Shown in pieces: positions 34,701 through 48,700 of a stretch of 64,000 bases of DNA (its first letter is position 1; the number at the start of each line of letters is the position of its first letter). The notes under the pieces are model-generated. The model saw only the letters and a program-made list of their open reading frames with translations. It had not been told where the DNA came from and did not search any database. Position numbers and translations under genes: made by a program. This DNA is from Jaltomata sinuosa (lineage: Eukaryota; Streptophyta; Magnoliopsida; Solanales; Solanaceae). The stretch spans positions 310,001 to 374,000 of the forward strand of contig QJPP01000001.1 of NCBI GenBank assembly GCA_003996215.1. Direction: 5' to 3'.

Positions 34701-36712
34701 CTGTTGCAGATGTATCTATGAAGCAATGCAAACACCAAGAATCATTCACAATATCCCTTTAACTGATGCTTCATATAAAAGGAGTCAAAAAATTATGACA
34801 TGATATACGTTGTACAATAGAAAGTGTCTAGCAATTGTGATAATATTGATTAGTATGCTATAAATATCTTCATACTGAAGTCCTTTGACCATGGTTTATT
34901 TCAAGAGATACTGGCAGCAAACATACAAAGCTAATTGGTCCAGCTATGCCCTAGGCTAAAACTTTTCCTACGAAGGTTGTAGAGTTTCTAGTTCTTTGGA
35001 AAACAATCATGTCAAATCTCCTAGACAAAGACCCAAGGAGTGATCTAATGGATAAGGATGTGCTGCTAGCTATGGAAGTGCATGCAAACGGATTTATAAT
35101 ACAAAAGTTTTGGGAAATTCATGACTTCTGAGTTGTAAAGAGGACTTCTAGTGATACTTACCTGTCTGGAATGGCACTAAATGTTCGCCATAAGAATAAA
35201 TTCTACTAAAGAGAACCATTTCGCAAAATCATTTTAAAGTTGGTATAATGAGGGGGGTCGCAGGGTGGAGCAAAGGCAAGTGCTTGATGATAATCATAAG
35301 TAGCCAACAGTAAAAATAACGTTTAATATTGATAAAAGAAAGTGATACTGGATTAGGAAGAAGAACGAAACAACTTATGACTATAAAAGGACGAAATTAT
35401 TCTTCTCATTTTGGTGTAAAGCATAGTTCTTGATGATTTTGTCATCCCAAAATAATGAGGCAAGGAGAACATTTACGTGATACCAAATAGGATATTAGTT
35501 GAAACACTTTCTATCAGTTGAGGTTGAGGCTACTTATAAATATTATTTACTGGCATTATAACTGTCTATCCATATTGAATCAATCACTACTAAACCTAAA
35601 TGAAAATGGTAACATTTCAAAATATGCAACTAATACGTTAAACGATTCAGGATATCTAACAATATAGGGTAATACATCATCGCAGATAATAGTTTAAAAT
35701 GGCTTAGGACAACCAAATGAAAGAGCAAGCACATACTGTTCCTGCACTTGAGTAATGTGAGCCATAGTGGAACTTTGGGATGACAGGGTCATCAAAACTA
35801 GAGTATCTCTCTTGAAACTTCCTTAATCGATCAGGATTCAATGCTCCAACTGGCTGCAAGTATACATTTCTTATGTCAGTCATCCAACAACCTGGTGATG
35901 ATTTGACACGAGAAATATTCATATAAGCCAACCTTTGAGAGGTCTCGGTAAAATGATGGATTAGCAAGATCCAAGTCGGTTGACGTATAATCAGAAATGA
36001 CCCAGGGGAACACAGGATACTGAAAAACCGAAAGGAAACTGATCAAGTAAGCACGTGATTCCTCTCGAGCCCTCACAATGAGAAAATGGTACCTGAGTAA
36101 TATCGTTATAACTACGTCCGGCCAGTGTGTTAAGTTGCATTAGATACTCAAAGTTGCTGATCTGAAAAGATATGCATTAGCAGATAATGAATCAGTTTGA
36201 CAAAGGGAAAACGAGAACTTGAAGCCAAGGGATTGCAGATATATATGGTTAAAAAATGCACTTCTCCCTCATTAGTTATGTAGGAGTTCCCAAATGGGTT
36301 TATTACAAGGTTTTGAGCTACTCCAACCATTGGCTTAAGGTATTGGTCAGATGTTTAGGTTCTATAAAGTGGTATCAACACATTCTTTCACGTGGTAACC
36401 ATCCTTTGATAAGCACATGTTCATACTACCAAGTCCACAATAAAATTCACCTGTGAATCCCAAAATCAGGTTATACATGTAGGGGATGTTAAGCTATATT
36501 ATATAATTGGCTCATATAGTTGTCTAAGGGGTTCTTAGAGGCTTTGGGTTATTCCACTCCTTGCCTTTAATTGTTTCTTTTTTTTAGAACAGTAACAGTA
36601 AATTGCCGTAATTTTCATGTTGATGCATAGATCCCTATCACATGGTATTAGAGTCAAATGTGGAGCCTTTATTTTTTCACAATGTTTAAGCCCATTCCTT
36701 GACCGATTGACG

Positions 36713-36748
<36 letters not shown>

Positions 36749-39700
36749 CCAGACCCCTACCTCTTCAACCTGCTAAGCCTACTCTCTACACGTGCATTCT
36801 TCAGTCTGTAGAGCTACTTCGTCTTCTCAACCAGGAGAGAGAGAGAAGATGAATAAGAGGAAGGGAATCCAAAAGAAAAGGAGAGAAATCATCAATCCAT
36901 GTGTTCCACATTAGTTGTATAAGGATTTGCAAAAGGTTTTAATGTTCTGACTACTCTACCCATTCCACCAATTGCCTCAAGATCTTGGGTAACATGCTAA
37001 GATTCTTTCTACCTCTTTCTCAAACACACAGATATAAACTGAATTTTCATTTTCTTCTTCCCCATTTCACAAATAGATAGTAGTTGAAATTCCAATTTTC
37101 TAACATACCTCCCGGCGAGCCCAACGTTCCATGAGTTGAGTTCTTTTAAGAAGTTGCTCGGGTCTCTGCAAGAGGAGAAGTGGCATAAACATAAAACGGG
37201 ATAGAAGATTAGTGAATGCTAAAGAAAGCAGAATATCTTGTTTGACCATGAAGATTCAAGTCTTTGTGCAGGGAATTTATGGATACAAGTCAATGCGTCA
37301 AGCATGGCTCACACATACTATTGCAAACTAACTGAAAACAAAGTTTGTTCACATGCCAAAGACTGATGACTAAGCTACAGAGAAGTAGAAACCTGAGTTG
37401 CAAGGTAGATATTGTTCAAATGAGAGGGACGAGTTTGAACAATAGCTCGATATGCATCTCTTCTTGCCTCAGTGCTCTGATTCAAAAACCAAGAAAATTA
37501 ACCTAATTCTTGAAGTAAAAAGTCGAAAATAAGAGCATGATATCATAACAATGTAGTAGAAGGTTATACCCCAAAGTCAAAGAAAAAGTTTGACCGGTCG
37601 ACCATAAATAATTCCAACGCACTTCTCCTTAGAAGATATCTGTAAAGACAAGAAGTCAGGCAAAATGGCCGTTGAAGAAAGAAGAGATTTTTCTAAATAG
37701 ACAAAATAAAATTTAGACCGATTAATGAAATAATCACTTCACAACACCCATGGGGTCCATAAAGTGAACCCTCCGGGAGAAATCACATAAGAGAAAGCAG
37801 GAATCCAGGAAAGGAAAAGGGACTATAATTTTTGACAAAGGGAGCAGCATGTGAAATGCGACTGAAATGTGTAAGAATGCTCGCAAATCCTTTTCCAGCT
37901 TGAAATGTGACCAACATGTAAAAGAATGCAAATCGGCTTTCAAGCTTCTAACTGAAAACTGAATGAAACACATTATCAAGGAAAATATGCTCCTTGGCAT
38001 TCGTGATTTATTCATGTAACCAATTTTATGTTTATAAACATCAGAATCCTATTCTCGACTCTACAATTAAACAGAAACTATTTTTCTCCTCAACCAGCAG
38101 AGTAGAAGGTCAAAGAAATAGTAAAAACACTAAATGGGAATGAGCATCTCAAATCAAACCACAGCAGTAATTAATTGAGGGTTTTTTCAGATAACTTTGT
38201 CCTTGTGATGTTCGAATAGATCTTAAGCAGAAATATAGTTTACTCTCACCTTCTGCTATAGATCTGATGAAGGGACGCGATCAACCAGCTTCGATCCTTT
38301 TCGTTAACTTTTTCTTCACTGCTGCAATCAAGACCATCCCCAGCCACACTAGTCTCAATGTTATCAATGATAAAATTTATTCTCCTCGTAGTAATCTGAC
38401 ACAAGAAATCACTTCACAATTTAATAACTTTAACTTGTGTTGCGATGAAGATTAGCAAACTTGTGTCCTAACTCAAAAAAATTGTCTGTTCCCTACAACG
38501 GCAAACTTTGGAATCCAAACAAAGCCTGCAAAAACTTAAAAACATACATGCAAACAGCTTATTTACCAAGCAGGCAGTGAATTTTTTTAAGAAGAGAAAT
38601 CCCCGAGAGTTGGTGGCGCACAATTCAAAACTCAGTGGATTATGGGCCCACCCCTCTATCCTTCTCCACTTAAAAACCATGCTTTTGTCTATAGCATGGT
38701 TCAAATCATTAAGTGTGAACTCCGCCTGTGTGAGCTTTGCATAGCTGGTTCCAAATCCCAAAGAAATTCAGCTGTGGTAGGTAGACAACCACAAGTCATA
38801 TATGATAAATCCTATAGACATTGCAGACCCTTTAATTTTTTATAGGGGAGGCTTAATCGATTGATTCATAATGATCAACACGGCGCATCAAATGAGCTAA
38901 TGTGTACACAGGTATTTTTTGGGTAACAGAAAATGAAAAAATTGATCTGGAATGTCCAAGAAAAAAGGACCTCCTACCTAAGGATATATACAGAGGATCT
39001 TTTGGATAACAAAAGGAAAGGAAATAATAGACAGAACCTAGAAGCTCTTCATCTCTAATCCTCCAGCTATTCTATTGGGTCTAACCATTTTGCATTTCCC
39101 GTATGATTGTCATAAACAATGGAAGCAGGTCGCCTGACACAGTCTACAGGCCAATGTCCATCACCTAAGTTATCATAAACAAAACTTCTTGCTACGCATG
39201 ATTTCACTAGAAACTTATAGATGGCAGGCTAGAGGATTTCACAACTCAGTTCATGTATAGGTCGGCAGCTAAGACTACATCATATGACCAGGACAGAAAA
39301 AGGATGCCGTTTTGCACTTGAAAAAGAAATATATAAATTCTTTGCTACACGTGCATTTTTCAGCCTACAAAATTAATTGTAATTCTATCAATTAAAGGCA
39401 TAACCTTTCAACCTAAGAAGAATAGCAAGATATATTATCAAATAGTTCATATTTAAGCACCAAGCAATTAGTATCTTTGATATAGTTCTTCATATTCTGG
39501 TCCACATGCGACTCCAAATATCTATAAAGTAGCCTAATAGTGCTCCATGAATATGGAACATCATACCAAAAATTTGGGATCAGGAGTATACCATGTCCAT
39601 GAGAATTCTGCAACCTCAGAAACTAACTGGAATGCTTTGGATCCCCCCCCCCCCCCCAAAAAAAAAAAAAAACAATGGCAGCTCTGGCCCAATAGCAGGG

Positions 39701-42700
39701 GAGCGAGGAAAACTTTCATTTCAAATGCTTTCACCAGTTTGCAACTGCTCTTTTCACCTTCAATCCCAACAGCAGGGGAGCGAGGAAAACTTCTCCAGTT
39801 CAGTAACATTTCTTCTTTTTTTCAGTAATATGCAAATATTATTCACGGAAAGGTGGCACTAAGATGGTGACAAAGAATGCACAACTTCTTCAGTCCACTA
39901 ATTTCCGTCCATCCTTCTCTTTAAGGCAGTTGAGTTTCAAAAGATGTGCATTTTAAAATGCCAAACATTGGAAAATTGGCAGCTTATACATAACAAGCCA
40001 ATAAGTCTATTAGTAAAAAAGAAATATTTCATAGAAAGCATTTTTTCTTATGCAGACTTACTTGGAAAGTTCCTCTAGAAACCTTCAACGGCCTGACCAT
40101 TGATGAGGGAAGCTCAAGGACAATCCTTTCATCATGTTCACTAGGAACATAACCAGGGGCAACTGCTGAAGGACTCTGCACCATGTCTTGGTGGTTAGTA
40201 ACTGGAGGGTCTCCAGATTCCGAAGATGTCTGCAGTGGCTGCTCAGCAGTTCCAGACATTCTGTTCTGAATGTCACCATGATGTTCCGTGTCATCTAACT
40301 TACTATCCAAGTTGGGACCATCTTCCTGTTCATAATCCTCGTGTACTGGCTCAATGGAAATAGCATCTGCTGCCAAAAGAGAGGCTTTTGATGGACTGAT
40401 TGTTTGATCTTCCCCCTCTTTTAATCCGGTATGATCAGCATAATCTGCAGCAGAACCAAAATGATCTGACCCTCCATAGTTCCTTCGCAAACATTTCCGC
40501 ATTCTTGCAGATGTTTCCATATTATCCAGCTTCCAGTAAACCTACTCAGAAGCATAGTCATTAAACCCTAAGTTGTAAAGCCATTGATCAGACAAATAAA
40601 ACAAAAGCAGCAAGTAACATACACGCTGAGGATTGTACAGACAATCACTAAATGGGCCAAAAAGACATTTAATCTCTATCAAGCTATGGATAAGTTTTCT
40701 CCATTGGCGTATTCCGGTATACAAGCGATGATGAGAAATTACATTCACTTGCGTCCGCCTCTCAACCTATAACCACATAGACAAACAAGGAATCATATAA
40801 TGAAATTAACAATGTCAGTGAGACCAGTTTTATGGACCTATCAGAGAAAAAGACTAGTGGCAAGTGTATGAAGATGACCTCTGATCGCTGCATGTTTCTG
40901 GCTAAAGCTAAACTTCCAACAAGGACAGCTATGAATTTGTAAGACAGAGCATTAAAATCTTTCCCATAGACAGATTTAGTATCAACTGACTGCAAACATT
41001 CCATCCACGCTGTTCCCATGGCTTCAGAAACATTCCATCTCATCACGCGTCCCATGTCGCTTCTACTCCGTCGCTGTGCAGATGTAGCCATTGCCACTGC
41101 ACTGAGACCTCTTCCTGATCCTATCTTTGCATTGCGTTCAAGGTCTCGTGCAGCAGCCAATGCCGCTGCTTTTGCTGCCGCCTTGTCCTTGGGAATAGCT
41201 GGAGATTTGCTAGGTGCCTCTATAGGTTTCTGAAAACTAGAAAACGTATGAAGTCTAGTGGCTTTGCGCTCCATCAATGAAGAATCCCGCTTTAGATGTG
41301 TGGTTGTTGCTGGTGCTGGAGCTTCCCCTCCAGCAGCGCCAGCAGCTAGCATTGCCAGTGCCATAGCAGCAGGTGGAGACGCAAAAGCAGCAGCCCAGCT
41401 AGGGGATATCATAGACAGAGCAGCCTGAATAAAAGAATATCTTAGTTCTTGGAGATTAACATATACAGAAGACTTAAGTTCTTAGAAGCAACTGACTAAC
41501 AAAAAGCAGCAGCATTAGTCCAATGTTTCAGTAGCTGAAGAAGAAAGACTATTAACAAAAGCGAAATTCACTAATTTGCGGTAACAGAAATATAAGAAAG
41601 CAATGTCAGTGATGGACAAAATAGAAACTGCAGATATGGATGGTGACAGAACAGAAAGCCAACCACAAAGGCATAAGCTGGCTGTGCCAGGTTCTAATTA
41701 ATTATCAGAAAATACTTCAACAATAATGATAACTGTAAAGATCTTGTCACTTAATTCAAGATTCTTTTGCCAAATTCCAACTCTCAAGAAAGGTTAAAGA
41801 CTTACAGTAAAATCCAGAACTGAAACTTTATCACTATGTACATGAAAGTCTAATATATCTACCTCAAGGGGCAAAGCATCTGCAGCCAATGATCGGTCAT
41901 CAACAACAAAAGGATTTAAACCATCTGCGGTTGCCAGTTCATGAATTCCTGCCAAGAGGGGTCGCCACCTCCTTAAAGCTGTAATAAAAGGTGGTAAAAT
42001 AACCTCAAGGTATTGCTTCCTTAGAGGAGTTCGATCCCTACCAACAGCATGCCAGACCTGCAACATACAGGTGACAGAAACATGAATCAAAATACTGAAA
42101 GCATCGGAAACATAAATGTACAACTAAACCATAAGAACGAAAGAGTTCTATCTTAAACCTTCTAATAAATTGCTGATTTAGACAAGTAACTAGGTAGATA
42201 TAATACTAACCTCAGAGAACATAACACAGGAAGCAACCAACACTCTCTGTCTTCTGGACTCAGAAATAGGCATGTTGAGAATTGGTGAAAGCACGCTGTC
42301 CACAAAAAATTGAGCTATGAGTGGGATTCCAATTAGCATAACTGAGATGTCAGAATAAATATTACTACTACTAATCAAGCATGTGGTCATGCATGTGGTC
42401 ATAGCAGACACCTAGCATAGAAGATAGCCTAATTCTCTTTCTTATTCTTTTAATAATAACAATGGTGTCAGGACCAGCTTGCGTGCACCTCAACTATTCC
42501 ACCGGGTACATGCTACCTCCTACCAGCACAGGTACCACGTAACTCTCCCAACCAAGATGGGAAGAAATGACCTAATATTTTTGGTCTCGGCTAGGATTTG
42601 AACCTTTGCCTCTAAGGTTTTGACCAACTTCATTGACCACTACTAGGTCACACCCTGGATGCCATAAAAAACAGTGTAATTATGATAAAGAAATATAAGC

Positions 42701-45700
42701 ATATGGTCACAAGTACCAACACAACAAGACCTCATGAAATAGGAAGACATAATAGGAGAATATCCTACTATGCAAGTAAAAGGAATGCCAAACTTACCGG
42801 ATAAACTTAAATTGGCAAAAGAAACCAGCAAACAAGAAAAACAAAAGTAAATACAGAAATGTTGACATTACCAAAATCTAGAAGCTAATGCCGATGAATA
42901 CTGGGGTACAACAAGAAAACGCTAAATAGTAACTCTTAGGGGTGTTAAACGAACTAGGACAAATTTGGCAAGTTCAAATGATTTGAGTAGGCCAAATTCC
43001 AACTTGTCCAACTCAAAATCAATTTTTCATTGTTCGTTTATCTTTTTAATCTAAATGCTACTAAAAAAGATTTGTTTTATGACAAAATAAAATTATAATC
43101 TCTATTCATAACTTTCTTCATCTTTTCTTCATCTATAGTATGGTTAATTTGGACTAGTAATGTTGTTCAAGTTGCCAATCTTTTTTTATAACTGTGGTGT
43201 CTGGGCCAGCTTGTCCGCACCTCGACTAATTTTACAAGGTATCTGCTACCCACCAGCACAGGTATCGGGTAACTCTGTCTACTAAGGCTTGGACAGATGG
43301 GAAGAAATTACGTAGTGTTTTTTGCCTTCGCTGACATTTGAACCCGAGACAAATGTTTCTCGAGCCACTTTATTGACCACGAGACCACACCCTTGGGTGC
43401 TCAAGTTGCCAATCTTTTGGATGTGTTAATTTAGGTTCTACACATCGTAACCTTATAATGAATACATTACTAACCTTAAAAATTTAGGCAAGTTACATGT
43501 TTATGGGTCAAAACTTACACCAATATCAATGAAGATATTTGGTACGTTTTCTTTAAGATGAGTTATTGCAATTAACAAATCATAACATTGCTCTGATAGC
43601 ATGTTAATATAAAAATTACTTCGGGGAAAAGTTAGAGTTATAGAGTAGTGTTAAGTGTTAGTATGAAATTAGAACGTTAGATTGAACCGCATGTCTATAA
43701 ATAGGTATGTCTTGTATAATATAATCATCAAGTCTTCAGTGTATCTTTTTTCTTTTTTCTTTTTTTTTTCCCTTTTTTGGCTTCAAGCGATTTTAGCATC
43801 CGAAATTTTAGTGATCTCATTCTCACACTAGTAAGTCCCCTTAAGGTTCACGTGTGATTCATGGTACCTTACCAGAAGTCTTGTGAATATGCAAACCTAA
43901 AAAAAATTAAAAAGAGACAAAAACAAAAAGAAGAAAGAGGAAAATTTAGTAGCTCAAAAAAGGTCAGCATATTGATACCTCCATAACAATGAGGATCGTG
44001 GTTTTCTTGATGGTATACGAGCATTCACGTCTAAAATAGAAAGATTGCTAGTCTGTCTACGAAGACCCTCTGACGTCCCATCTTCTGTGTTTCCATGCCT
44101 CATTAGCATCTGATTTCCACCATCATCTTCTTCCCTTAATGAGACAAGCACCATCCGCAGCATGCAAAGAAAAGGCTGGTCACTGTCTAACAATTGATAT
44201 AGTGCTGCCATTCCTCCCATTCCAGTACCTGATCCTCCTCCGATACCTAGACCACCACCCAGTCCAGACTCATCTAACAACAGTGCTTCTAGCATTGCAA
44301 CCGACTTCTTTACTAAAGGAAGTTCAATCCAGTTTCCATCAGCATCTTTTTCCAATGCAGAATTCCAAGCTTCCCAACCACTGCCACCACCACCAATAAC
44401 TGAGGTGTTTGAGGGAAGGCCAACTCCATACCATAATCGACTCCTGTATTTCCACCCCTCAGCTAAATCTAAGGTGCAGCTACCATATGACACAAATGCG
44501 CAAGAAACAGATTCATAAGGTTCAGTAGCTGCTGCAGCAGCGAGCCGTTCCATCACAGTTGTAGATATCTGTCCATTAGGATCAGCCATTGACGCAAGAA
44601 CCTAGTAGAAACCAGCATCAGTAAACTAAGTTCAACAAACAAGAAACCAAATATAATATCGTGAACTTTTACAAGTACTTCAATATGGTCTGTCCAATAA
44701 ATCTGGCTACAAACAAAATAGAGAGCATTACAAGCACGAGTGAGAATTACACCTGCACTCTTAACCCAGTTAGCAGAGAGATTGAACATTTTGCAAAACA
44801 ATTACATGTAGGTGTAGGTGAAAATGCAGCAACCACAGAGGACAGAGAAAATAGAGATCAACTAGAGATGCAGACAAGACCTAGAAGCGGAACAAACTCC
44901 AACAGAACTGCCAGGAAAATATACACATCACAGAGGGTAGATAAAGAAAAGATCTGCAGACTGATATGAACAGATAGTACTTTTTCGAAAAAGAAAAAGA
45001 GGAACAGATAATACTTGAAGAAGAGGACTTCATAAACTCAAACATAAGTCTATAAATACATACATCAAGTGACATTCTTCCAGAGCCATTGGATGATTTA
45101 CGATCAGCTACAGTGTCAAGAGTGTCTCCACCAACTACACTGGCAGCCTGACTACCTACAGGCACAACATTTGACAGAGGGGAAACAGAACCAGCAGGAA
45201 CACGTGAAGTCCTGTAAAGTTTGCTCTGCAGCCTCAGATGGTCTTCAACAAGCATTAAAATCACAATGGCATTCTCTACCAAGGCGACAGAAAGTTGAGC
45301 CGCATTTTCTGCTCCCAGCTTGGCATCCTTAGCTGACAACCCTTCAGCTGCCACACCAGCAGCTGCTGCGGCAATAACTTGAGTCTGCAGAAAAAGAAAA
45401 GTTGGACGTAGACATTGTTGTAGTTTCACAAATGTTAATGTCTCAGGGTGCAAATAATAATATTACATTGATTTGTCAAAATGAAAAGTTCAGGATGAAT
45501 TCAATCAGAATATAACAAAAACTTTAACTGCCGTGAAGGGAGTAAAAAAAAATTAGCCATATTTAATAAGGAGCACAGTGACACCAAGCTAACAGACAAG
45601 CAACCATATTTGTGCTATATTCATAATTTATTTATACTAAAGTGTATAGAGAGCACAACATGCAAATCCTCTCTTTCCCCCATACAGATTCTTCTTAGAA

Positions 45701-48700
45701 TTTTTCTGTAGTTCTCTTTTTTGCATGGACACCTACTAGGTGCATCATTGATATAATTACTTTGCCTTATCAAACAGAAAATTACTCCGAATTTCACAAA
45801 AATCATAACTGGCAGAGAGGCCCTAAGACAAAGTTGATTTTGAAATTAAAACAATTCGAAAAGGATCAAGGTGACACCAATGCTCAAGCTAACTTCAAAG
45901 GCAACAAAATTTGGGGAAAATTAAGACTTCAATTACTCCCTCCATCCTAATTCATGTGATTATAAAGAAATAAACTTGGGGTCTGACTCAACCCAAAAGC
46001 TAGCTCATGAGGTGAGAATTGTCCAACCATACAAGGAGACCAATTACCCCATCCATGGTCAATGTGGTACTTCTGACACCTCCACATGCCCAGGCTGCAC
46101 ATTTGAAGTGTAGACAATACAACCAATTAATGGGATGGGTCTGGAGATACCATGATAAGAAATGGACCTTGGACCTAATTCAACCTCAAAAGTTAGCTCA
46201 TGAAGTGAGGATTGTCTAACATCATATAAGGAGACCAATTAACCATCCATAATCAATGTGAGACTACAGACAATGATGTTGTTGACTGCACATGTAGTTT
46301 AAGAAACAAAGAAAGAAACGATTGAGGGGCAGGCATCACAAAGCATTATCAGAATGAGACTAAAAATTCTCAGCTGGAATGTGAGGAGGTTGAATGAGAG
46401 GGAGCAGAGGATCACCCTGAAATCTCTTATTCAGAGGTGGAAAATTGATATTGTATGTTTACAGGAAACAAAATTGAAGAATGGTCACCAGGTCTTGTTC
46501 GACAAATTTAGGGGAACAGATGGTGCGACTGGGCTGAGCTTTAAAGCCTCTGGTACAAGGGGGGCATCCTAACAATTTGGGACAAAAGACAGTGGACTTG
46601 CTCAGGGATACAACTGTAATGACCCGGACTTTCGTGCTAAGTTTGAAACCGTTCTAGGTATGTAGATTGACCCGAACCCGATGAATTTTTGTCATACCTA
46701 GGTGTTAAGATCAATTCTTAAGTGTGGGAAGTGAATTAGATATGAATTAAGGTCATAAGGAACCTCTAGCACAAAGTTGAGTTGAGAGTCTTCCTACTGA
46801 TTAAGTTTTTGTATGAGTTCTTACAAGGGATCAACTTCAAACGAGCATTCCTCCCATTATATGAAGAGCTACGTGTCCCATGACCTGCCAAATTAAAGGT
46901 TTTTGAGTCTTCTTTCCAACGCCACTGACTGTTCGTTAATCCGAGTTCGGAGTAAAAAGTGATGATCATTTTACCAGAGAGTGTCAGTCTGCCAGTAAGC
47001 GATGAATTGGGTCCACAAATCGTGAGAAGGACCACGATTTGTGGGAACAATCGTGGGATGGGTCCAGTGAGTTTTATAAACTCCCGTGAAGCCGACGACT
47101 TGGACCACGATCCGTGGGATGACCCACAAATCGTGGGGCCAGTCGTGAGATTGAGCCAATGACTTAAAAAGTCCGACATAAAGTGACGGATCATGTCACA
47201 ACTCGTGGGATGACCCACGATTTGTGGGATGAATCGTCCGACAGGAAATTTCTGCACTTTTTTAAAAGTTAAGTGAGGGATAGTTTAGTCCTTTCCTTAC
47301 CCGAAGGCCCCTCCCCACGTTGGTTAAACACCCAAAAGGGGTTATTTCTCAGAGAAACATCGATAGTTCTCTACAAATTCCTTTCTCCAACTCCCAAGCA
47401 CCTAGGGCTTCAAGCAACAGAGCATAGAAACTCAAGCAAGGTTTTTCCCAAGATTCTTCCTGCAGGTATCCTTCTCAGGTTCGTAAGAATTTAGTGAAGA
47501 AAATCCTTTCAGCCTCACGCCATAAATTTTAAAGTTATGATAGCTAAAGTTTAAATCAGGGTTCAAATCCACATCTTATAATTGATTTCCTTTACGTCTG
47601 GAGCTGATATTATTCTTATATAATTATGAAAGTTTATAGTATTTGATGATATCGTGGCCTTTCCTCAAACCCTTGATACATTAATCTGCGCGGAACCCAT
47701 CGACGGCTCCCTAAAGTTGGCACGACTTTTAACTTAGACACCTCAACTGAGGGTTGTTCATTTTAAACACCTTATGTAGGGGTCCGCTGATTTCGGATAG
47801 TTTACTTGATGTGTTTATGAGTATATTTATATAAAGATAGTTTAGGGAGGATTATTTAGCACCGAAAGGGAATGGGTTCAGATAACACATGCCCCATAAC
47901 TACGTGCCACCGTAGGGTAGGTTTGCACTGTTAATTCGGGCGACCTCTGTTAGCCCAAGAGGCTCATTATGGATCCATAGATTACATAATTTCTATACCC
48001 TGACAAGGTATAGGGCAGCCCTCCAAGTGGGATTATACGTTGGACATCACAAGCTCACGTGATGGTTGTCGGCGATAAGAAACTCCCCCAATATCAGAAA
48101 ACTTAATTATTTTCAAGAAAGAATATTTTGACATAAAACCTTCAGTTTTAAGATAAGTTTTGTTTACAATGTTTTACTTTCATATTTCCTTTAAGATTTT
48201 ATTTATGTTTTAATTATTTAGATATCCAGCTATTCAGATTCAGATATACAGTTTATGTTTTAATTATTTAGATATCCAGCTATTCAGATTCAAATATACA
48301 GATTTCTAGCTACTCAGTCTTCAATTTCAAGTAAAGCTTTTAAACTATGAATTATGGCTCCAAGCCACCAGTTTGCTAAATATGTTTTATAATGATTTTG
48401 AATCGTTTCAAGTATTTCTCAGTCTCAATTACCCAGTTGCCATATTTTAGCTAATCAGTTTAAGTACATATCCCAGTTTTTCAGTTAAGATCTTATCTTA
48501 TGCCATCAGCTTTGATTCTTTTCATTGAGATTATATCTATCTATTGATCATGCTCAGCTTTACAGTCTTTTAGCTATGTGTACCTATAATTAAGTTTTTA
48601 TCTTGCGTACCAATACATTCAATTGTATTGACACTCCTTTTGTGCTATATCGTTTCATGATGTAGATTCTGGCACTCAGACACAGGCTCATAATCAGATA

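Noticed and set aside
38590..38800. Possible tRNA-like SINE in the 40061-38396 intron
   Set aside because: GGTTCCAAATCCC resembles a box B, but no box A, tail or target duplication could be placed.
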